DNA of 64,000 bases, from the NCBI RefSeq assembly GCF_008630495.1, contig NZ_VWOJ01000002.1, positions 759,001 through 823,000 on the forward strand. The letters run 5' to 3'. Every line of letters begins with the position of its first letter. Position 1 is the first letter of the stretch. Shown here one piece after another: positions 1 to 8,188 of this stretch. Source of the DNA: Alkalicaulis satelles. Lineage in GTDB: Bacteria > Pseudomonadota > Alphaproteobacteria > Caulobacterales > Maricaulaceae. Made by a program: the position numbers and the translations under genes. The notes beneath the pieces were generated by a model. That model was not told the DNA's origin. It worked only from the letters and a program-made list of their open reading frames with translations, and ran no database searches.

Positions 1-57
1 GTTCTGAGCCGCACATCTTGCGCCGGACACCGGGCCGGAAACCAAAAAGGGGCGCTG

Positions 58-594
58 ATGGCCCGCGGGCGTGATGATGCGCCGCCAGACGGCAAGCCGG
101 CCGCCCGCGATGACCGGGCCGCGCGCAAGGCGCTGGCCCGCATCCGCAAGGCGCGCGCCGCCGTGGACCGCGCCATCGCGGACGCCGAGGACCCGGACGC
201 GGCTCAGGCCGCCCGCGCCGCGCTGACCGACTGGGAAGATGAATTCATGAGCTCGGTGGAGGCGCGCCTGACGCGCTTCGGCTCGGCCTTCGCCGATCCG
301 GCCAAGGGCGCGCCGGGCGAGGCGCTGTCCCATCTGCAGCTGGTCAAGCTCAAAGAGATCGAGGCCAAGGCCCGCGGCAAGCCCCGCAAGGGCTTTAACC
401 GCCGCTCCAGCTTCCGTCCCAAGGCGCCGGCCTCCAGGGCCCGGGCGCGCGATATTCACGAGGACATGCCGGAGGCGGCGCCGGCGCCGGAAGCCACTGT
501 TCGCGATGAGGCGCCGGGCTTGTCGCCTGCCCGCGCCGCCCGCCCGGCGCTGCGCATTATTCGCGGCGGGCGCGATGACTCAAACGACGCCTAG
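58..594 (+). CDS. Hypothetical basic protein, 178 aa
   Basis: I do not recognise this family. The protein is rich in Ala and Arg, strongly charged, and has no signal peptide or membrane segment. Residues about 20-75 look helical and could form a coiled coil; the C-terminal half is basic and Pro/Ala-rich, so probably disordered. The ATG at 58 follows an AAGGGG ribosome-binding site at about 47-52. It converges on the metalloprotease gene, with a hairpin between them. That it is a real gene rests on the ribosome-binding site and on a full-length frame with GC-rich third positions like its neighbours. No function is proposed. Confidence 0.6.
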   Translation: MARGRDDAPPDGKPAARDDRAARKALARIRKARAAVDRAIADAEDPDAAQAARAALTDWEDEFMSSVEARLTRFGSAFADPAKGAPGEALSHLQLVKLKEIEAKARGKPRKGFNRRSSFRPKAPASRARARDIHEDMPEAAPAPEATVRDEAPGLSPARAARPALRIIRGGRDDSNDA

Positions 595-638
595 GCGGGC
601 CAATGGCTCGAATACGAAGGGCGGAACCCCAATGACAA

Positions 639-669
639 GCGGGGGCGGACTTGAGCAGCCTGCCCCCGC
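639..669. terminator. Hairpin between convergent genes
   Basis: GCGGGGGC at 639-646 pairs with GCCCCCGC at 662-669, an 8-bp GC stem with a 15-nt loop. It lies between the stop of the gene at 58-594 and the stop of the convergent metalloprotease at 681. There is no T-run on either side, so it is only a candidate bidirectional terminator. Confidence 0.4.
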
Positions 670-680
670 CATGCGCCAGA

Positions 681-3254
681 TCAGGCCTCGGAAGCGGCGA
701 TCAGCCGGCGCAGATGCGCGCGATGGGCGCGCGCCTCGCGTGAACCGAACAGGTCCGGCATCCAGCCCGGCCCGACCCAGCCCTTGATGTCGCCGATCGA
801 GGCCAGCGCCGCCGAGCGCGAAGCTGGCGAGAAGCTGGAGTCGGACGTGATGGCGATCAGGCGCTGGAGATAGGCCACCTGCAGGTTCTGCCGGTAGGAG
901 TTGGGCTCACCGCCCACATCGGCCTGGTACATGATGCGGGTCAGGTCGCGCATGTATTCGGCCGGGCTGTAGGTCCCGCCATAGCGCCGGGAATCCTGCA
1001 GCCGCTCAAGCACGTTCGGGTGGGTGAGATGGGCCAGAAGCGCCATCTGCTGGGCGAAGGCGCGGCTGTGAAGGGACGGGTCTTCATTGGAGCCGAAATG
1101 GTCGAAGAAACGCCGCTGGCGCTGCAGCCGGTCGGCGAAGGCCTCCTCGGCGGTGAAGGCGTCCGGGCCGAACATGGACGCCTCCAGCACCCGCAGGGCT
1201 TCTTCCTGCTTGGCGCGGGGCACCGGGATGAAGGGCCGCTCGGCGCCGGGCTGGCCGACCACGGCGCGGTTATTGTACACCCCGCCGATATGGCGCGTGG
1301 CCACATTGGCTGCGCCGAAACGCTGCCCGGTCAGGATCAGATAGCTGGTGAGCAGCGCCTGATAGGTCTCGCCTTCCTTCTCGAATTGCTCAGGCAGGGC
1401 CGTCAGGGTGTCATTGATGATATCAACACGCTGGGCGGCCCAGCCCACCGGATCGTCGGACAGGTCATTGATCATCACCCGCGGGTCGACGCCGCGTCCG
1501 GGCGCGCGCATGTCGTCGGCGTCATTGCCGAACGCCAGCTCCGGCTCGGTGGAGCGCGCCAGGATCGCCGGCAGGGCGTCCTCGTCGGTGGTGTAGCCGT
1601 ACTGGATCGCCCAGATGTCATAGGGTCCGGGCGTGTCCAGCGACCAGGGGCCCTGCTCCACGCCCGCCGGGGCGATGTTGAGCGCGGGATAATCCATGAT
1701 CGAGTTGGTCACCGGCCGCCCGTCATGGAGATGCTCGAGCGGCACCTCGGAGGTGGCGCGCATATTGTGCATCAGGCCCAGCGTATGGCCGATCTCGTGG
1801 ATCACCAGATAGGCCAGCGACTGGCGCTGCAGCTCGTCCATTTCCATCTGGCTGGCGCCGCGCGCCTGCAATGTGGCGAGCGCGGCCTGTGTCTCGAACT
1901 GCAGGTGTTCGGCGAAATTGCACATCTCGCCATGGGCGTGGTCGTGCACATGGGCCAGCTCGGGCCGGCCGGTCATTTCCGCCAGCATGTCTGCGGGCAG
2001 CCAAGGGGTGAGCCCGGCCACGTCGAAGATTTCCGAGAAGCGGATACGGTTCGTCATGAACACGTATTCCAGCATGATGTCCGCGCCAATGATCTCGCCG
2101 GTGCGCGGATTGGTGAAGCTCGGCCCGTAGCCGCCAAAGGGCGGGGTGGGCGACGAGGTCCAGCGCAGGACATTGTAGCGGATATCGCCTGCATCCCAGT
2201 CCGCATCGTCGGGCTGGACGCGCACCTCGATGGCGTTGGAGAAGCCCGCCGCCTCGAATGCGATATTCCAGGTCAGCGCCGCCTCGCGGATATCGTCGCG
2301 CAGCTCGTGCGGGGTGGTGTTCTCGATCCACCACACGATGGGCTCGACCGGATCGGAAATCTCCGCGTCCGGATCCTGTTTGACCAGCCGCCAGCGATTG
2401 ATCACGTCATCGAAGGGCGTGACGGTGGTGTCGGTCAGATTGGTCACGCGCTGGCCGAAATAACCCACGCGGAAATCATCGCTGCGCGGCTCATAGCCGT
2501 TTTCGGGCATGGCGATGAAGGAGTGCTGGAGCTTGACCGCTACCGTGCGCGGATCGGTGATTTCCGGCCCGATGGCGCCGCGCGGCGTGTCGTTGGTGAA
2601 GACGTATTCCACGATCACGTCGGTATTGAGCGGATAGGAACGCGCCTCCAGCACCCGGGTCCGGCCCGAGTCCAGGCGGCCCAGCTGGAACATGTTTTGC
2701 GCCGCCGGACCGGTGGGCGGGGTCGGCTTGATCTGGTGCATGTCTTCCGACTGCAACAAGCGGCCGGCATTGATCAGATAGCGCGCCGGGCTTCCCGCCT
2801 CGCCGTCTTCACCGTCTTCAGCCGGCGTTTCAGCGACCACATCGAGCACCGCCAGCAGGGCGCGGGTGATATTGGCGTCGGCGGCGCGCGACAGGGCGTT
2901 GTCCTCATCGAAGGAGAAGCTGGTATTGACCGCCTCGATCTCGATCTTGCCGAAGCGGCGCTCGAACACGAGCACCCGGTTGGCGCGGAACATGCCGCGG
3001 AAATGGCCGACGCGCGGCGCGCCGTCCTCGGTATAGGTAAAATAGATGATCTCATCGCCGAGAATGTCGCCGGAGATCTCCATGAACAGATCGCCGTTCT
3101 CGGTATTGCGATAAAGCGGGAACAGGCCGTCCGTGCGCTCGAACTTTTCGTCCTCGGTGTATTCCTCGATGGTCTTGTCATCAGCCAGCGCGCCTGCGCT
3201 GAACAAGACAAGAGCAATCAGCGCCGCGATCCAGCGGCTGCTCTGAGCGATCAT
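681..3254 (-). CDS. Secreted zinc-dependent metalloprotease (DUF5117/DUF4953 type)
   Basis: Large exported metallopeptidase of 857 aa. The N-terminus (from MIAQSS) is a typical signal peptide with a likely cut after ALA near residue 24. The zinc site is the extended metzincin-like motif HEIGHTLGLMH at about residues 486-496: two His plus catalytic Glu, then the third ligand after Gly. The length and the N-terminal region match the DUF5117-DUF4953 zinc metalloprotease family of Gram-negative bacteria. The start is placed at the ATG at 3254 and not at the in-frame ATG at 3281, because GGAGGG lies just upstream of 3254 and the signal peptide then begins at once. It probably acts in the periplasm or outside the cell; the substrate is unknown. 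It diverges from the CitE-like gene, and a CCGGACAAGTTG site lies 13 bases upstream of its start. Confidence 0.85.
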   Translation of the reverse strand: MIAQSSRWIAALIALVLFSAGALADDKTIEEYTEDEKFERTDGLFPLYRNTENGDLFMEISGDILGDEIIYFTYTEDGAPRVGHFRGMFRANRVLVFERRFGKIEIEAVNTSFSFDEDNALSRAADANITRALLAVLDVVAETPAEDGEDGEAGSPARYLINAGRLLQSEDMHQIKPTPPTGPAAQNMFQLGRLDSGRTRVLEARSYPLNTDVIVEYVFTNDTPRGAIGPEITDPRTVAVKLQHSFIAMPENGYEPRSDDFRVGYFGQRVTNLTDTTVTPFDDVINRWRLVKQDPDAEISDPVEPIVWWIENTTPHELRDDIREAALTWNIAFEAAGFSNAIEVRVQPDDADWDAGDIRYNVLRWTSSPTPPFGGYGPSFTNPRTGEIIGADIMLEYVFMTNRIRFSEIFDVAGLTPWLPADMLAEMTGRPELAHVHDHAHGEMCNFAEHLQFETQAALATLQARGASQMEMDELQRQSLAYLVIHEIGHTLGLMHNMRATSEVPLEHLHDGRPVTNSIMDYPALNIAPAGVEQGPWSLDTPGPYDIWAIQYGYTTDEDALPAILARSTEPELAFGNDADDMRAPGRGVDPRVMINDLSDDPVGWAAQRVDIINDTLTALPEQFEKEGETYQALLTSYLILTGQRFGAANVATRHIGGVYNNRAVVGQPGAERPFIPVPRAKQEEALRVLEASMFGPDAFTAEEAFADRLQRQRRFFDHFGSNEDPSLHSRAFAQQMALLAHLTHPNVLERLQDSRRYGGTYSPAEYMRDLTRIMYQADVGGEPNSYRQNLQVAYLQRLIAITSDSSFSPASRSAALASIGDIKGWVGPGWMPDLFGSREARAHRAHLRRLIAASEA

Positions 3255-3266
3255 GGATTTCCCTCC

Positions 3267-3436
3267 CCGGACAAGTTGCAATGCGCAATCTAGGCCGCCA
3301 GAGCGTAACGGGCCAAGCCTTGAGCAGCTTAATCTTTGGTCACGAAATCGCCACAGGCGCGGCTTGCGGCGGGCTGCGCCCTGCTTTGATGAGCGGGTTG
3401 ACCGGACAAGTTGGCGAGCCTAATTTGTCCGGACAA
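3267..3436. promoter_or_regulatory. Operator-like repeats in divergent intergenic region
   Basis: The gap between the divergent metalloprotease and CitE-like genes holds CCGGACAAGTTG twice (3267-3278 and 3402-3413) and a perfect 12-bp palindrome TTGTCCGGACAA at 3425-3436, which repeats the core CCGGACAA. The palindrome lies 20 bp upstream of the CitE-like ATG and the first copy lies 13 bp upstream of the metalloprotease start. The layout suggests a dimeric repressor (GntR or TetR type are options) controlling both directions. No regulator gene of those families lies nearby in this window. Confidence 0.5.
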
Positions 3437-3456
3437 CAATCCCGCAAAGGACTTCC

Positions 3457-4272
3457 ATGCGCTGCCTGCTCTTCGTGCCCGGATCGCGCCCTGACCGTAT
3501 CGCCAAGGCGCTGGGCGCCGGGGCTGATGGGGTGTGCGTGGACCTTGAGGACGCGGTGGCGCCCGCGGACAAGACCGGCGCGCGCGCCGCCGTGCTGGCG
3601 GCGCTGGCCGAGCCGCGAGCGGTCTCGCCGCGCCTGGGCTTGCGGGTCAATTCCCCGCGCACGCCGGCCGGGCTGGCCGATCTGGCGGCGCTGGCGCAAG
3701 GCGCGGCGCGGCCTGATTTCCTGATGTTGCCCAAAGTCTCCCACGCCGAGGAGCTCGCCATCGTGCGCGAGGCGTTGGGCGGGGCGGACTGCCCTGCGCT
3801 CTGGCCGGTGGTGGAAAGCGCGGCGGGGCTCCAGCAGGCCTACGCCATCGCCGCTGCGCCGGGCGTGGAGGGCGTGTTGTTCGGCGGCGCCGATTTCGCC
3901 GCTGATCTTGGAATTTCGCTGGACTGGGAGCCGCTCCTGCATGCGCGCGGAACGCTGGTGTCTGCGTCGGCGGCGGCGGGCGTGGCGCTGATGGACGTGC
4001 CGTTTCTGGATGTGGCTGATGAGGCGGGCCTTATCGAGACCACGCGCCGGGCCAGGGCCCTTGGCTTTACCGGCCGCTCCTGCATCCATCCGGCGCAAGT
4101 GGCGGGCGTCATCGCCGCCTTCACGCCCTCAACGGAAGAACTGGAACACGCGCGCGCGGTTCTGGAGGCCTTCGAGGCGGCCGAGGGCGGGGCGGCGCTG
4201 TTCAAGGGCAAGCTGATCGAATTGCCGGTGATCCGCGCGGCGCGCCGCACGCTCGCCGCCGCCCAGGATTGA
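3457..4272 (+). CDS. CoA ester lyase, HpcH/HpaI aldolase family (CitE-like)
   Basis: Beta-hydroxyacyl-CoA lyase of the CitE/malyl-CoA lyase family, 271 aa, the usual length for CitE-like proteins. The TIM-barrel N-terminus LLFVPGSRPDRI is characteristic. Candidate active-site residues are Arg63 (substrate), Glu120 (in WPVVE) and Asp146 (in FGGAD), the last two binding Mg2+. Such enzymes cleave malyl-, citramalyl- or 3-hydroxy-3-methylglutaryl-CoA-type esters to acetyl-CoA plus an oxoacid. The MaoC hydratase gene follows 11 bp downstream, then an acyl-CoA dehydrogenase and a CoA-transferase, the gene set of itaconate/leucine dissimilation clusters. Citramalyl-CoA lyase is therefore a reasonable guess, but the substrate cannot be read from sequence. 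An AAAGGA site precedes the ATG. Expression may be controlled by the palindrome at 3425-3436. Confidence 0.85.
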   Translation: MRCLLFVPGSRPDRIAKALGAGADGVCVDLEDAVAPADKTGARAAVLAALAEPRAVSPRLGLRVNSPRTPAGLADLAALAQGAARPDFLMLPKVSHAEELAIVREALGGADCPALWPVVESAAGLQQAYAIAAAPGVEGVLFGGADFAADLGISLDWEPLLHARGTLVSASAAAGVALMDVPFLDVADEAGLIETTRRARALGFTGRSCIHPAQVAGVIAAFTPSTEELEHARAVLEAFEAAEGGAALFKGKLIELPVIRAARRTLAAAQD

Positions 4273-4283
4273 AGGGGAATATC

Positions 4284-4805
4284 TTGGTCCAGAATATCAA
4301 GGAAATCGGCCCGCAGCGCTATCGCGAGACCTTCGGGCGCTATTTCGAGGATTTCACCGTGGGCGATGTGTATGAGCACCGCCCGGCCAAGACGGTGACC
4401 GAATACGACAATCACCTGTTCACGCTGATGACGATGAACACCCATCCCATGCATTTCGACGCCGAATTCGCCAAGGGCTCGGAGTTCAAGCGCAATCTGG
4501 TGGTCAGCCCCTACACGCTGGCGATCCTGATCGGGATGAGCGTCACCGACGTGTCCCAGAAGGCCATCGCCAATCTTGGCATGGACGAGGTGAAATTCAC
4601 CGCGCCGGTGTTTGCGGGCGACACGATCTATGGCGAGAGCGAGGTGCTGGCCAAGCGCGAGAGCCAGTCTCGCCCCGGTCAGGGCATCGTCACGGTCCTG
4701 ACCCGCGGCTTCAACCAGCGCAGCGAGATGGTCTGCACCTTCAAGCGCAACATGCTCATCCCCGGCCGCGGCAATGCGGTCGAGGACAAGGTTGGAAATT
4801 ACTGA
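4284..4805 (+). CDS. MaoC-family acyl-CoA hydratase/dehydratase
   Basis: Single hot-dog MaoC-like protein, 173 aa, expected to add water to or remove it from an enoyl-CoA, such as itaconyl- or mesaconyl-CoA, to feed the CitE-like lyase directly upstream. The signature region reads MNTHPMHFD at about residues 54-62. Most hydratase-2 enzymes have GDxNPxH here, so the His and Pro are kept while the catalytic Asp position is Asn or Thr. This is the main doubt about activity. The start is a TTG at 4284 preceded by GAAGGGGA at 4271-4278 with 5-bp spacing; an earlier in-frame TTG at 4269 overlaps the previous stop codon and lacks a ribosome-binding site. It is translationally close to the lyase and is surely in its operon. 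Confidence 0.8.
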   Translation: MVQNIKEIGPQRYRETFGRYFEDFTVGDVYEHRPAKTVTEYDNHLFTLMTMNTHPMHFDAEFAKGSEFKRNLVVSPYTLAILIGMSVTDVSQKAIANLGMDEVKFTAPVFAGDTIYGESEVLAKRESQSRPGQGIVTVLTRGFNQRSEMVCTFKRNMLIPGRGNAVEDKVGNY

Positions 4806-4821
4806 GCCGCGCCGGCGTTTT

Positions 4822-4939
4822 GCTCCCCCGCTTGCGGGGGAGCTGTCCGCGAAGCGGACTGAGGGGGGATGCGCCGCTTCATTCTCCCCCCTTCCGTCTG
4901 ACGCTTCGCGTCATCCACCTCCCCCGCCAGCGGGGGAGG
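4822..4939. repeat. Dimeric palindromic intergenic repeat, family A copy 1
   Basis: Two inverted half-units, each built of a GC hairpin (CTCCCCCGC/GCGGGGGAG) followed by a second small hairpin (GTCCGCGAAGCGGAC on the left, TGACGCTTCGCGTCA on the right) and a run of G or C, face each other around a short spacer. The same design occurs at 6184-6317, so the acyl-CoA dehydrogenase gene is bracketed by two copies. This is a REP-like element with no coding capacity. It may fold as an mRNA-stabilising or attenuating structure between MaoC and the dehydrogenase. Confidence 0.75.
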
Positions 4940-4961
4940 AAAACACATCAGGGAGCTCGTC

Positions 4962-6158
4962 ATGGCTGCTGCCGAAACCTATCAGATGACCGAGGCCGAC
5001 GAGCGCCAGATGCTCGACGCGATCCAGAAATGGATCGGGAAGAAAGTCGCGCCCGTGGCCATGCAGCTGGAGCATGACGATGTCTGGCCGGCCGAGCTGG
5101 TCGAGGACATGAAGGAGCTCGGCCTGTTCGGCGCGCTCATCGATCCCGAATATGGCGGGCTGGGCCTGAGCGCGGCCACCTATTCGAAGATCGTCATGAT
5201 GATCGCCGAGGAGTGGATGAGCCTGACCGGCATTTTCAACTCCCACCTGATGATGGCCCAGATCGTCCAGCGCTTTGGGACGGCGAAGCAGAAGGAATAC
5301 TGGCTGCCGCGCTTCGCCACGGGTGAGATTCGCGGCGGGCTGGGGCTCACCGAGCCGGACGCCGGCACAGACCTGCAGGCCATCCGCACCACGGCAAAGC
5401 GTGTGGGTGACAAATACGTCATCAACGGCGCGAAAACCTGGATTTCCAACGCCATCCAGGGTCATGCGAGCGCGCTTCTGGTGAAGACCGATCCGGCCGC
5501 CGAGCCCCGCTACAAGGGCATGAGCATGCTGATCGTCACCAAGACGGACCCGGAAACCGGCGCAGCTCTGCCCGGCATCCGCAACGGCAAGAAGCTGGAG
5601 AAGCTGGGCTATAAAGGCATCGATTCAGGCGAGTTCGTATTCGAGGACTATGAGTGCGACGCCGAGCTGTCGCTGGTCGGCGGCGAGGAGGGCCAGGGCT
5701 TCTTCATGGCTACCGGCGGGTTGGAGATAGGCCGCATCAATATCGCCGCGCGCTCGGTGGGCATCGCCAGGCGGGCCCTGCGCGAAAGCGTCGCCTACGC
5801 CCAGACCCGAAAGACCATGGGCAAGCCCATCTGCGAGCATCAGGCGATCCAGCTGAAGCTGGGCGACATGGCCGCGCGCACCCGCGCCGCCGAGCTCTTG
5901 GTGGAGGACGCCGCGCGCGCCTACGACACCGGGGCGCGCATCGACATGGAAGCGGGCATGGCCAAGTATTTCGCCTCTGAAACCGCGGTGGAAGTAGCCA
6001 CCGAAGCCATGCGCATCCATGGCGGCTACGGCTATTCCAAGGAATATGTGATCGAGCGCCTTTACCGCGATGCGCCCCTGATGTGCATTGGCGAGGGCAC
6101 CAACGAGATGCAGCGCATCATCATCGCCAAACAGCTGGTCAAGCGGAACCCGGTCTGA
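4962..6158 (+). CDS. Acyl-CoA dehydrogenase
   Basis: FAD-dependent acyl-CoA dehydrogenase, 398 aa, standard family length. Visible signatures are GGLGLTEPDAGTD (residues ~126-138), the FAD/substrate strand ending in KTWISN, and the C-terminal IHGGYGYSKEY. The likely catalytic base is Glu378 in IGEGTNEMQR. It introduces a double bond alpha-beta to the thioester and passes electrons to ETF. Linkage to CitE-like and MaoC genes suggests a branched or dicarboxylyl-CoA substrate; M. tuberculosis FadE19 and P. aeruginosa PA0879 are in similar gene sets. The ATG at 4962 follows GGGAG at 4951-4955. It is bounded by family A repeats on both sides, so co-transcription with the flanking genes is likely but not certain. 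Confidence 0.9.
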   Translation: MAAAETYQMTEADERQMLDAIQKWIGKKVAPVAMQLEHDDVWPAELVEDMKELGLFGALIDPEYGGLGLSAATYSKIVMMIAEEWMSLTGIFNSHLMMAQIVQRFGTAKQKEYWLPRFATGEIRGGLGLTEPDAGTDLQAIRTTAKRVGDKYVINGAKTWISNAIQGHASALLVKTDPAAEPRYKGMSMLIVTKTDPETGAALPGIRNGKKLEKLGYKGIDSGEFVFEDYECDAELSLVGGEEGQGFFMATGGLEIGRINIAARSVGIARRALRESVAYAQTRKTMGKPICEHQAIQLKLGDMAARTRAAELLVEDAARAYDTGARIDMEAGMAKYFASETAVEVATEAMRIHGGYGYSKEYVIERLYRDAPLMCIGEGTNEMQRIIIAKQLVKRNPV

Positions 6159-6183
6159 GGGGGCTCAAAGCGCAAACATCTTT

Positions 6184-6317
6184 CTCCCCCCGCCTGCGGG
6201 GGGAGTGGCCCGAAGGGCCGAGGGGGGATGGGGCGGTTCAGGCAGACGCAAGGGTTTGAGGCGTTGCTATCCCCCCTCCGTCCGCTTCGCGGACACCTCC
6301 CCCGCAGGCGGGGGAGG
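6184..6317. repeat. Dimeric palindromic intergenic repeat, family A copy 2
   Basis: The left half-unit starts with a hairpin at 6184-6205 (CTCCCCCC...GGGGGGAG) and GGCCCGAAGGGCC. The right half ends with the mirrored hairpin at 6296-6317, preceded by GTCCGCTTCGCGGAC. Same architecture as 4822-4939 but with a different central spacer, so the ends and not the middle are conserved. Non-coding. Confidence 0.75.
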
Positions 6318-6354
6318 ACAAACCAGCCGCCCCGCCCACATTTAAGGATCACCC

Positions 6355-7509
6355 ATGCACAAACCGCTTCAAGGCCTGCGCATCCTGACCATCGAGCAGT
6401 ATGGCGCGGGGCCTTACGGCACCCAGCTTCTGGCGGCGCTGGGCGCAGACGTGATCAAGATCGAGAACCGGGCCGGCGGCGGGGATTCCTCGCGCGCGGC
6501 GGGGCCGCATTTCCTCGGCGCGCATGACAGCCAGTTCTTCCAGACCTTCAACCGGGGCAAGAAATCGGTCTGCCTTGATCTGAAAGAGACTGAGGACCGC
6601 GCCCTGTTCGAGGCGCTGGTGAAGGACGCTGACGCGGTGGCCAATAATCTGCGCGGTGATCTGCCGGCCAAGCTGAAGGTGGATTACGCCGCGCTGCAGG
6701 CCATCAAGCCGTCCATCGTGTGCGCCCATCTCTCGGCCTATGGGCGCGAGGGGGAGCGGGCGGCCTGGCCGGGCTATGACTATCTCATGCAGGCCGAAGC
6801 CGGCTTTCTGTCGCTGACGGGCGAGCCGGACGGCCCGCCGGCGCGCTTTGGCCTGTCCATGGTCGATTTCATGACCGGGACCATGATGGCGCTGGGCCTG
6901 GTCTCGGCGGTTCTGGGTGCGCGGCGCAACGGTCAGGGCTGTGACGTGGACGTGTCGCTGCTCGACACCGCCCTGCACCAGCTCTCCTATCCGGCCACCT
7001 GGCATCTCAATGAGGGCGATGTCACCACGCGCCTGGCGCGCTCCTCCCATCCGTCGGTGATGCCGAGCCAGCTCTTTCCCACCCGGGACGGCTGGATTTT
7101 CCTGATGTGCCAGCTGCCCAAATTCTGGAACGTGTTCTGCCAGGCGGCGGGCCGGAGTGATCTGGCGGACCACCCCGATTACGCCGACGTGGGTGCGCGC
7201 GCCGCCAACCGCGCGGCGCTGCAGGACGAGCTCGACGCCCTGTTCCGCACCCGCACGACAGCAGACTGGATGGCGGCGCTTGGCGGCAAGGTGCCGGTGG
7301 CGCCCGTGCATGACATCGCCGCGGCGCTGGACGCGCCCGATGCGCGCGCCATGATAGAGACGGTGGAGCACCCCGAGCGCCCGGACGGGCTGAAGCTGCT
7401 GCGCGAACCCATCCGCATCAATGGCGAGCGGCCCTCCCAGACCCGCGCGCCGCAGCTGGGCGAGCATGATGACGCGGTGCTGGGACCGCTGAGACGAGGC
7501 CAGACATGA
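6355..7509 (+). CDS. CaiB/BaiF class III CoA-transferase
   Basis: Family III CoA-transferase, 384 aa. These enzymes move CoA between a dicarboxylic or carboxylic acid and an acyl-CoA through an aspartyl-CoA thioester. The likely nucleophile is Asp171 in SMVDFMTG, matching Asp169 of formyl-CoA transferase. The N-terminus PLQGLRILTIEQYGAGPYGTQ carries the usual CoA-binding start. It follows the dehydrogenase and shares its last 4 bases (ATGA) with the PaaI thioesterase, so those two are translationally coupled. Itaconate, mesaconate or glutarate activation with succinyl-CoA is plausible from context. The substrate of class III enzymes cannot be assigned by motif. Confidence 0.88.
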   Translation: MHKPLQGLRILTIEQYGAGPYGTQLLAALGADVIKIENRAGGGDSSRAAGPHFLGAHDSQFFQTFNRGKKSVCLDLKETEDRALFEALVKDADAVANNLRGDLPAKLKVDYAALQAIKPSIVCAHLSAYGREGERAAWPGYDYLMQAEAGFLSLTGEPDGPPARFGLSMVDFMTGTMMALGLVSAVLGARRNGQGCDVDVSLLDTALHQLSYPATWHLNEGDVTTRLARSSHPSVMPSQLFPTRDGWIFLMCQLPKFWNVFCQAAGRSDLADHPDYADVGARAANRAALQDELDALFRTRTTADWMAALGGKVPVAPVHDIAAALDAPDARAMIETVEHPERPDGLKLLREPIRINGERPSQTRAPQLGEHDDAVLGPLRRGQT

Positions 7510-7919
7510 TCCTCACGCCCGAGCTTCTGAACCAGCATCCCGTCCCGCTCTCGCGCACGCTGGGGGTGGAGATGGTGGAGGCGGGCCCCGAGCGCGTGGT
7601 GGCGCGCCTGAAGGTCACTGCGGAGATCTGCACCCTGGGCGGCACGCTGCATGGCGGGGCGATGATGAGCCTGGCCGACATCGCCGGGGCCACCGGCGCC
7701 TATATCAGCCTGCCCAAAGGGGCTGTCGGCACCACCACCACGGAAAGCAAGACCAACATGATCTCCAGCCCGCCTGAAGGCGCCGTGGTGATCGCCACGG
7801 CGACCCCCGTCCACAAGGGCCGCACCAGCCAGGTCTGGCAGACCCGCATCGAGACCGAAGCGGGCAAGCTCGTCTCCATCACCCTCCAGACCCAGCTCAA
7901 TCTGTGGCCAAAGGGATGA
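7506..7919 (+). CDS. PaaI-family hot-dog thioesterase
   Basis: Hot-dog fold thioesterase of 137 aa in the PaaI/YdiI group. The signature LGGTLHGGAMMSLADIAGATGA (written here as overlapping pieces LGGTLHGG and MSLADIAG, about residues 43-63) holds the conserved HGG turn and the acidic residue on the central helix that activates water. It hydrolyses acyl-CoA esters to free acid and CoA and probably releases CoA from dead-end intermediates of the surrounding catabolic operon. The start codon overlaps the stop of the CoA-transferase by 4 nt. The DUF433/DUF5615 pair follows after 35 bp. Confidence 0.8.
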   Translation: MILTPELLNQHPVPLSRTLGVEMVEAGPERVVARLKVTAEICTLGGTLHGGAMMSLADIAGATGAYISLPKGAVGTTTTESKTNMISSPPEGAVVIATATPVHKGRTSQVWQTRIETEAGKLVSITLQTQLNLWPKG

Positions 7920-7954
7920 GGGATTTTGTCCGCCGGATATGCTAGGCTGAACCC

Positions 7955-8188
7955 ATGAATATCGAGCAGGACCATCCCCGGATTTCCATCGATCCCGCGA
8001 TCATGTTCGGCAAGCCGTGCATCAAGGGCACGCGCGTGCCGGTGTACTTGATTTTGAGAAAGCTTTCGTCCGGGATGAGCGAGGCGGAGATTCACGAGGC
8101 CTATCCGCACCTTGAACAAGGCGATGTGCAGGCCGTCTTGGCGTATGCCGCCGACCAGCTGGAAGAGCCTGTCGTGGCGGCCCAGTAG
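7955..8188 (+). CDS. DUF433-family protein (antitoxin-like)
   Basis: Small protein of 77 aa of the DUF433 family, which is widely paired with DUF5615 PIN-like proteins and viewed as the DNA-binding antitoxin of that pair. The core ISIDPAIMFGKPCIKGTRVPV at the N-terminus and the EIHEAYPHLEQGDVQAVLAYA segment are typical; the second half carries a winged or helix-turn-helix-like segment. Its stop codon TAG shares its last base with the GTG start of the partner (TAGTG), so the two are made from one message. Likely self-repressing, although no operator was found. Confidence 0.8.
   Translation: MNIEQDHPRISIDPAIMFGKPCIKGTRVPVYLILRKLSSGMSEAEIHEAYPHLEQGDVQAVLAYAADQLEEPVVAAQ

Noticed and set aside
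1020-3293. 757-codon open frame on the plus strand opposite the metalloprotease
   Set aside because: Antisense shadow of a GC-rich gene: no ribosome-binding site, biased His/Gly/Arg composition and no motif, whereas the minus frame has a signal peptide and zinc motif.
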